Of a DNA stretch of 64,000 nt, positions 57,476 through 64,000 are shown in pieces; within the stretch, counting starts at the first letter, position 1; each line of letters begins with the position of its first letter. This DNA is from Mytilinidion resinicola (lineage: Eukaryota > Ascomycota > Dothideomycetes > Mytilinidiales > Mytilinidiaceae): NCBI RefSeq assembly GCF_010093595.1, contig NW_022985453.1, positions 1,016,897-1,080,896 of the forward strand, given 5' to 3'. Both the position numbers and the translations under genes were made by a program. The notes beneath the pieces are model-generated. The model had not been told where the DNA came from. It was given only the letters and a program-made list of their open reading frames with translations, and did no database searches.

Positions 57476-58884
57476 TATTATAGTAACGATATATCGGGTA
57501 TTTAAACGCGAGATAGATAAGTATTAGATTTAAAAAAGGATAACTATATACTATTACTATAGTTAGTTATAAAATATTAAAATACTAAGTTAAATTAGGG
57601 ACAGGAGCCAGGCTATATATAAGACGAGAAAAGGGGCTTATATATAGCGCGTGGCCCTAACAGAATTAGGAATTAGGTAGCAGGCGCGTGGCGCACGCAT
57701 GCGTATATATGCGGGAATAAGGTGTTAGGGGATTAATACTTAGAGGGAGGCTATAATTAATACCGTAACAGTACCCCCCTCTTAAATGCAAGCGAAGCGA
57801 GATAGAAAGGACGGGTAACAGGAAATAGAAGAAAAAAAAATTCTGTAAAATTCCGCTCTAGGCTCTAGCTCTAGCCTCTGCAGGAGCCCTTTATATAGAA
57901 AACGTTCTTATAAAAGCTTCCTTACTTTATCGCTTCTAGCTAGCTTATTAACTTTTAGTATAGCTAAGCTTTAATATCTAGTCTATATTATAGTCTCTGT
58001 TCGGACTAGAAACGCGTATATCTGCTTAATTTATTATACTTATCTCGCAGCGCTCCAGGACGCTATCTACAGCGCTTTTCTAGCTACCCTAGGTCCCCTA
58101 AAAAATTGCCCCTGTTTTTAGGCAGAAAAAGGGGGCAGAAACAGGTGTTTTTGCAGGCATATCGGCATAAAACAGGGTCGGTTCGGGCTTAATCGCCAAG
58201 GCGAGAGCGTTCGGTTGCCAGGGAGGGTCCTAAGGGCCCTTATCTGACATCGTATTCGGGTGGCAGTATATTGCCAGCAGGCAGCAACAGGCGATGCGGC
58301 GGACGAGGCAGCGGACGCAGGTTATCTAGCAGTACGGTGCTAGCGATCGGGGCAGCAGTATAGTGCTAGCAATCGGGGCAGCAGTACGGTGCTAGCAATC
58401 GGGGCAGCAGTATAGTGCTAGCAATCGGGACAGCAGTATAGTGCTAGCAATCGGGGCAGCAGTACGGTGCTAGCGATCGGTCGCAGTATTGTTGCGGGCG
58501 TCGTGTCTAGGTTTAGCAGTGTCGTTGCGGGCGTCCAGGTTAGTACTTATCTCAGGCTCTGGCACGCCCTTGTAAGGATCTTAACATAATATTACGGTAA
58601 TAATATATCGGGTATTTAAACGCAAGATAGATAAGTATTAGATTTAAAAAAGGATAACTATATACTATTACTATAGTTAGTTATAAAATATTAAAATACT
58701 AAGTTAAATTAGGGATAGAAGCCAGGCTATATATAAAATAAGAAAAGGGGCTTATATATAGCGCGTGGCCCTAATAGAATCGGGAATTAGGTAGCAGGTG
58801 CATGGCGCATACGTGTGTATATATACGGGAATAAGGTGTTAGGGGATTAATACTTAAAGAAAGGCTATAATTAATACTATAATA
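57476..58884 (+). mobile_element. Short non-coding LTR element (TRIM-like), copy 2
   Basis: Second copy of the element at 52201: LTRs 57476-57770 and 58590-58884, each 295 bp, flanked by CTATA at 57471-57475 and 58885-58889. Length 1409 bp, shorter than copy 1 by exactly three 26-bp units (six here, about 58329-58480). Both LTRs carry many C-to-T and G-to-A changes, whereas parts of the interior are close to copy 1, so RIP hit it unevenly. It inserted into the gypsy element described next. Confidence 0.88.
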
Positions 58885-58889
58885 CTATA

Positions 58890-61660
58890 GTTATTTATAA
58901 GCTCTAGATAATAAACTCTATAAAACGCGCTATAACCTAGATATTACTATTAAAAAACGCGGTATATTAGACGCTAGCTTACTTAAAGCCTAGCGCTTTA
59001 TTACTAAATATAAAAATAAGATCTCCTACTTAAAAAACCTATTAAAAACCCTTAGGCGCAATAATTAGAAGTAATAAAATAAAGTTGCACGCCTATATCG
59101 CCGCTATAATACTAAATATAACTTGCTATAGGAATAGATAGCCCTGTATAATAAACTTAATAGTAAATATAAATCTATACTTTAATAGATTAGGTTTTTT
59201 AAAGTATAGCTCCGATTAAATAATATATATAACTATTAGCCAGCCCTATTTTAAAATAGTAATTATAATAGTTTTAATAATAATAATAACTACTAACTAT
59301 ACTACTCTACCTCTTCTATTACTATTAACCTATATACCTACTAGCAGGATTAAGTTCTTCTATAATAATTTACTATAGCAGGCGTACTAAAAGAAAATAA
59401 CTTTAACCTATATAGCAGACCTAGTAGATAAGGCTTTCTTAGCTCTTAATAACTACTATACGGCACTTTTAATAGCTGCTGCTATAAGCAGACCCTACTA
59501 TAGAACCTTAAAAAAGGTTACTATAAGTATAAAGTATAGAAAAATTATCTTTTTTTCCTTATATAAGTAAATAAGTAGTTATACCCTACTATACTTACCT
59601 AGATATAGCTTATAGTTAGCTATTATAAAGGTTAAGCGCTGGAAGCTATTAAGAACTAAGGCTTACTAATATCTATAGAACTCTATTAATTACTAGTAGA
59701 TTTTCTTAAGAACCTTAACGCTATATTTAAGAAATAACCTACTATTTATACTAACTCCTTAATAAACTAGATAGCCCTAGCATATAATAGCAATATAATA
59801 AAAATACTAGCAACTTTATTTAGCGCCTTAATACCGTTTTTAATAGCCTTAAATATAAGTACTCCGGCCCTAGCCTATAAATACGCAACCGCTATCTCTA
59901 TAAGACACTCTATAAGAACCTTTTTAAACACCTTTTACTAGAAGAAGCTACTAAATAGAAGAATATAAAAAATATAGTTTTCTATTAAAACCGGCTTTAG
60001 ATCTAATATAAAGAATAAAATAAAAAGGATTTCCTTAACGCCCGGAAGGCGGCCTAAAAGCTAAACAGTAGGAAGAATAGCTAACCTATCTATAATAGCA
60101 ACGCCCGCAATACTTATAAAGTTATTTTTATACTAAACCTTCCCCCTTATATATATATACGCCTTATAAAAGAAGAATATTACTTTACCTACTTTAAAAA
60201 GGGATATTATACAGGCGTTCTAGAATATTCTATAATAAGTAAAACTATAACTAAATCCTAGCAAAATAAGCAGTTAGCAGCAGTAGGAATTAACAGCCTT
60301 AAACTAAACGCGTTCGGAAACTCTAAAGCAGATAAAAATAGAGATAGAGATAATAACTATAAATATAAAGAGTATAAAAAGGACAACTATATTTACTCTA
60401 ACTACTTAGAAAATAAGTAATTTCTAGTAGAAGTTGTTACTAAAGATAGATAGATATTATACTAGCTTAAGTTATAGCCTATATATAACAACTTAAGCAA
60501 CCTTCTTCTAAGCCCTTTAATATTAAGCTATCCGCCTATATAATTAATAGATAAACTCTATTTACTAGCTAATAAATAGACTTTAACTGTAAAATTATTA
60601 CTACTACTAAAACAGTTAAATCCACTATTTTTATAGATTCCGGCTGCAGAGGATTTACTTTTATATCCGCTATATTTGCTAAATATTATAAGCTTAATAT
60701 ATATAAAGCAACTCTACGCAATATCTAACTTTCTAATAGCATAGTATCTATAGTTAATAAAGCTGCTAAAATTACTATATAGATTAAGGGATACTATAAT
60801 AGGTTTTAGGTACTAATATATAACCTAAAGGGTTATAATATTATATTTAGTATAGGATAGCTAATATTGCATAATATATATATAAAATTCGGTTCTTAAA
60901 TAATATAGATAGACTTAGACTACTGCTATACTTACTAACTAACTAACTATAAACCTGTATATATCTAGTTAAAAAATCCTATTACTAGTAAAGGTAAAAA
61001 ACTCTTCTAGAAGAAGCTTTATATACAGCTTATAGTATTTAAAGCACTTAATATTACTACTGCTATAGCTAATAAGTGCCTATATAACTTTTAAAGATCT
61101 GCTAAAGAAAATATAATTTATATCTAGCCTAAGCACTTTAAAATAGCTCTTGCTAATAAAATTAAAGAAGATATAGTATACTAAGAAAGCTGTCTATAGC
61201 AAGATATTATTATAGGTCCTATAAACTTTACTACTAACCTAGCCGCTATTAGTATATACGCTATATCTAAGGATAACTAGCGTAAGTTCTTTAAGAAAAT
61301 AGAGCGGAAACTAATAAGTAAAAAAGAACTTAAGACGCTGGTTTTAAGGGAATATTAGGGCTTCCTTAATATATAGAATCCGAAAAAGGCTAATAAGCTA
61401 CTACTATAGCGTAAAGTAAAAAATAGCACTAATATTAACTACTATATTAATATTAAGCCGGGTATAAAAGTACTAGCACGTAAAGTTTATAGGTTGTTAA
61501 GAAATAAAACCCTAGTAGTTAAGATATTTATTAATAAAATATATAGCAAGGGCTATATTTAAAAAAGTAATAGCTAGTACGCCGCTCCTGTTATTATAGT
61601 TTATAAACCTAGTAAAGGCCTTTATATTTACGTTAACTATAGAGGTTTTAACGCTGTTAC
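58890..61660 (+). pseudogene. Ty3/gypsy gag-pol remnant, 5' part
   Basis: Heavily RIP-altered but readable in pieces. Gag-like sequence has a ruined zinc knuckle near 60190-60240 (YFTYFKKGYYTGVLEY, cysteines replaced by tyrosine). The aspartic protease start is at about 60629 (FIDSGCRGFTFIS, the DSG triad kept). The beginning of the reverse transcriptase lies at about 61438-61655, with INIKPGIKVLARKVYRLL, SKGYI, SNS.YAAPVIIVYKPSKGL and YVNYRGFNAVT. There the similarity stops at the tail of the inverted LINE copy. RNase H and most of the reverse transcriptase are not found in the window. The 5' LTR is not identified; gag probably also continues left of TRIM copy 2. Confidence 0.82.
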
Positions 61661-63316
61661 TATTATTATTATTATTATTAGGTTCTATTAGGCCGATTTA
61701 GCTCCTGTTAGGGTTTATACAGCAGTGCTATCTAGGTTTTATTTATAAGGGGAAACCGTTCGCTCTATAGCGGTCGGGTAAAAACCTTGTTTTCTACAGT
61801 GTATAACGCCTTACGTTCCTTTTATTTCTGCGCGGCTGTAGAGGACGCGTGGCAGCTTTATAAGCATTACCACGGAGTAAGCTATCTTAACGCATTCTCT
61901 AGAATCGATCCGGTGTCCGTAGGCCCTAGGTTCCAGGGTTATACGGTGTCCAGAAGGTTAGTAAGGTCCGGGGTCCGCGTTAGGGCGCGCGTGCCTTTAC
62001 CGTACGCGCGTGCCCTTTTTTCTTAAAAGCCGAGGTATTAAATTAAAGGATAATAGGAAATTAGGGGGGTTGCCCTATTGCGGGCGTGCCTATAGTTATA
62101 TAATATGCGTGCGTGCGTGTAGTTCTGTTCTTAGGGCGTGGCTATACAAGTCGGCTGGTTGTATAGCCAGCTTTTCCGTTGCTATCTCTCTAGCTATAGA
62201 AAGGTAGGGTAGGAGGTCTATCTAGTGCAGGAACTATTGCGAAACGGCCTTATTTCCCTTATAGTTTTTATACAGCTGTATATATATTCTTATTCTAGCC
62301 TTAAAAAATATATCGCCTCTGCTGTTGCGGTGTTATTTACAGTATATTACTACGTGCTTTAGAGACTATAGTATATACCTATAGGGGCACGCAGGCGAAG
62401 GGTAATTAGGCACCCTTATACGGTGCAGGTATACGTTAAGCCCTATATATTCCGTTTATAGGAGCGTAATAATTAAGCTTTCTGCTTTTATAAGCTTATA
62501 GTATTTAGTTACCTAATTTTTATTCTATTTTATATTAAGGGCCGGCGTAGAAGAGCCCCTTTATTTCTTCCTATAGGCCTTCTATTTATCCTTCTACCTT
62601 TCCTTATATACTTTCTATATTACTCCTTATTTTAAGAGCTTATATAAGTTATCTAACTGCTCTTTATACCTTAGGGCTAGTGCTATAGCCTTAACCGCGA
62701 GCCTTTTTAGTATATTACGCCGGCTCGGCTTATATTTAGGCGTTTTCCTAGGCTTATAGTATCTTCTAATAGTGTTTTTAATAGTGCGGCACGTGGTTTT
62801 AATATACTCTCTAGCCTAGCCCGCGCGCGTGCAGTCTAAGTACGCCACCGTAAATTCCTCTAGCTTAAGCCTTAGAGGGGGCAAGAGGTCTTATATTTAA
62901 GCGTTTTAATATCTATTATTTTATACGCCCCTGTAATAGTATAAAGGAAGTAGTTCTAGGCCGTTTTAAGTTATTTAATTTTTGCTTTACTAATTTATTC
63001 CTTTATATCTAGCGTTGGAAACCAGGTAGTACACCTATACGTAAGAACCGGCCTAATAACTACTAAGTATATATACTATACTTTTTAGAAGCTTGCGCCC
63101 TATATTAATACTATTAGCCGTATAAGGGCTTCTATCTATACTATAGCCTTTTCCTTTATATTGCGTATATACAGGCCCTATTTAAGTTTAGAGTCTACCT
63201 AAACTTTAAGCACGCAGATTTTTATAATTAGGCCCTTTATAAAGCCCTAGATGTTTACTATAGCCTTTATATTTACCGTATTTAAACGGCGCCTTATAAA
63301 GTGTATAAGGTACCGG
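61661..63316 (-). mobile_element. Inverted, 5'-truncated second copy of the LINE
   Basis: Reverse-complement match to 46500-48100 of the first LINE, including the ACCGTTCGCTCTATAGCGG block (61757 here, 48000 there). Its ATT-repeat tail at 61661-61680 marks the 3' end. Similarity stops at about 63311-63316, inside the reverse transcriptase region, so the copy is 5'-truncated as LINE copies often are. It lacks the 23-bp triplication of copy 1 and spans the sequence hidden by the N gap. Confidence 0.85.
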
Positions 63317-64000
63317 TATATTATAGTAGTTATTAATAGGCTTTTTAAAATATATAAGTTTATTCTAATAGTTATAATAAATGCGGAGGAAGTTGCCTAG
63401 GCGTTTTTTAAGTAGATCTAGTAAACTAAAGGTTACCCGGAATCTATTATTTTAGACTGTGGTCTGCAGTTTATATCTATATTTTAGATAAAACTATACT
63501 AGTATATTAGTATAAAGCCTAAACTTTCTATAGCTTTCTATTTAGAAATAGATAGTTAAACCGAAATTATAAATATAGGCCTTATTATAATAGTGCTATA
63601 AGCAGGAGTTTAAAAGCTTAGAAGAAAGCTTTAATTAGATGCTAAATATATTACTATATAGGGAATTAAGACGTTATATAAGAAATAGGAAATCGAGAGC
63701 GCCGGCGAAGAAGATATACCGGCGGAATATATATATAGTATAAGCTTATAAGCTCTATATAAGATTAGGTAATAACGCTATATAATTTACTCTATAACCT
63801 AGACTATAACCTAGACTAGGTTACGTAATCTAGGCTATATTCTAGGATATAATCTAGACTAGGAGCTAGACTAGATATATAATCGGCGAATTATAGTAGG
63901 TAAAGTATTATAGGTAGTTACTGTAATAAATACTAGGGTTGCTTTGCGTAAGTATATTAAGGCTAAGCGTAGTTCCTTTAAAATAGATTCTCCGGCTACT
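63317..64000 (+). pseudogene. Ty3/gypsy integrase remnant, running off the window
   Basis: From about 63325 to 63600 the + strand shows an integrase core: INRLFKIYKFI, then KGYPESIILDCGLQFISIF (normally DRG, here DCG), then IKPKLSIAFYLEIDS.TEI, typical of Ty3/gypsy integrases. Same strand as the 58890-61660 remnant, hence probably the same element, separated by the LINE and a missing middle. The last 350 bp are too decayed to name; AACCTAGACTA-type short repeats occur at about 63790-63870. It continues beyond the window end. Confidence 0.75.

Noticed and set aside
61787..62207. + strand frames at 61.8-62.2 kb
   Set aside because: They are antisense to the inverted LINE copy.
63790..63870. 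Telomere-like array near the window end
   Set aside because: The short CTAGACTA-type words are irregular and do not match TTAGGG/CCCTAA.

Overview
The window looks like nuclear DNA of a filamentous ascomycete (Pezizomycotina). Genes have short introns (about 50-85 bp) with GT..AG ends and CTAAC-like branch sites. The mobile elements are fungal types (Fot1/pogo transposons, a Tad-like LINE, Ty3/gypsy). Large AT-rich tracts carry the TA/TAG-rich signature of repeat-induced point mutation (RIP). I cannot name the species.

Layout. (1) 1-11.2 kb has no recognisable gene. From about 1.4 to 10.1 kb it is one very long, highly diverged tandem array: two related ~20-bp boxes (A and B) alternate every ~60 bp, giving a ~120 bp dimer repeated on the order of 70 times, always on the same strand. 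A second, shorter degenerate array follows at 10.55-11.19 kb. (2) 11.4-38.6 kb is the gene-bearing part: a CGFS glutaredoxin and an Rpf2-type ribosome biogenesis factor (divergent pair), an M13 metallopeptidase, an Abp1 actin-patch protein and a large F-box/zinc-finger protein (divergent pair), a broken SDR fused in frame to a conserved small ORF through an intron with an 86-bp G tract, a large nuclease-like/kinase-like fusion, a BTB protein and a small charged protein with a homopolymer frameshift. (3) 40.7-64 kb is a nested transposon cluster. A pogo element (TA duplication, 43-bp inverted repeats) is interrupted by a solo LTR, a Tad-like LINE holding the 200-N assembly gap, and a second solo LTR. 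It is followed by a 751-bp hAT-like non-autonomous element, a second pogo fragment, two copies of a short non-coding LTR element (1487 and 1409 bp), a decayed gypsy element and a 5'-truncated inverted LINE copy.

The housekeeping genes do not form a pathway; they are ordinary euchromatic neighbours. The unusual content is the 9-kb degenerate array, the G-tract chimera, the nuclease-kinase fusion and the fully resolvable order of insertions on the right. No secondary-metabolite cluster, tRNA, rRNA or CRISPR array was seen.
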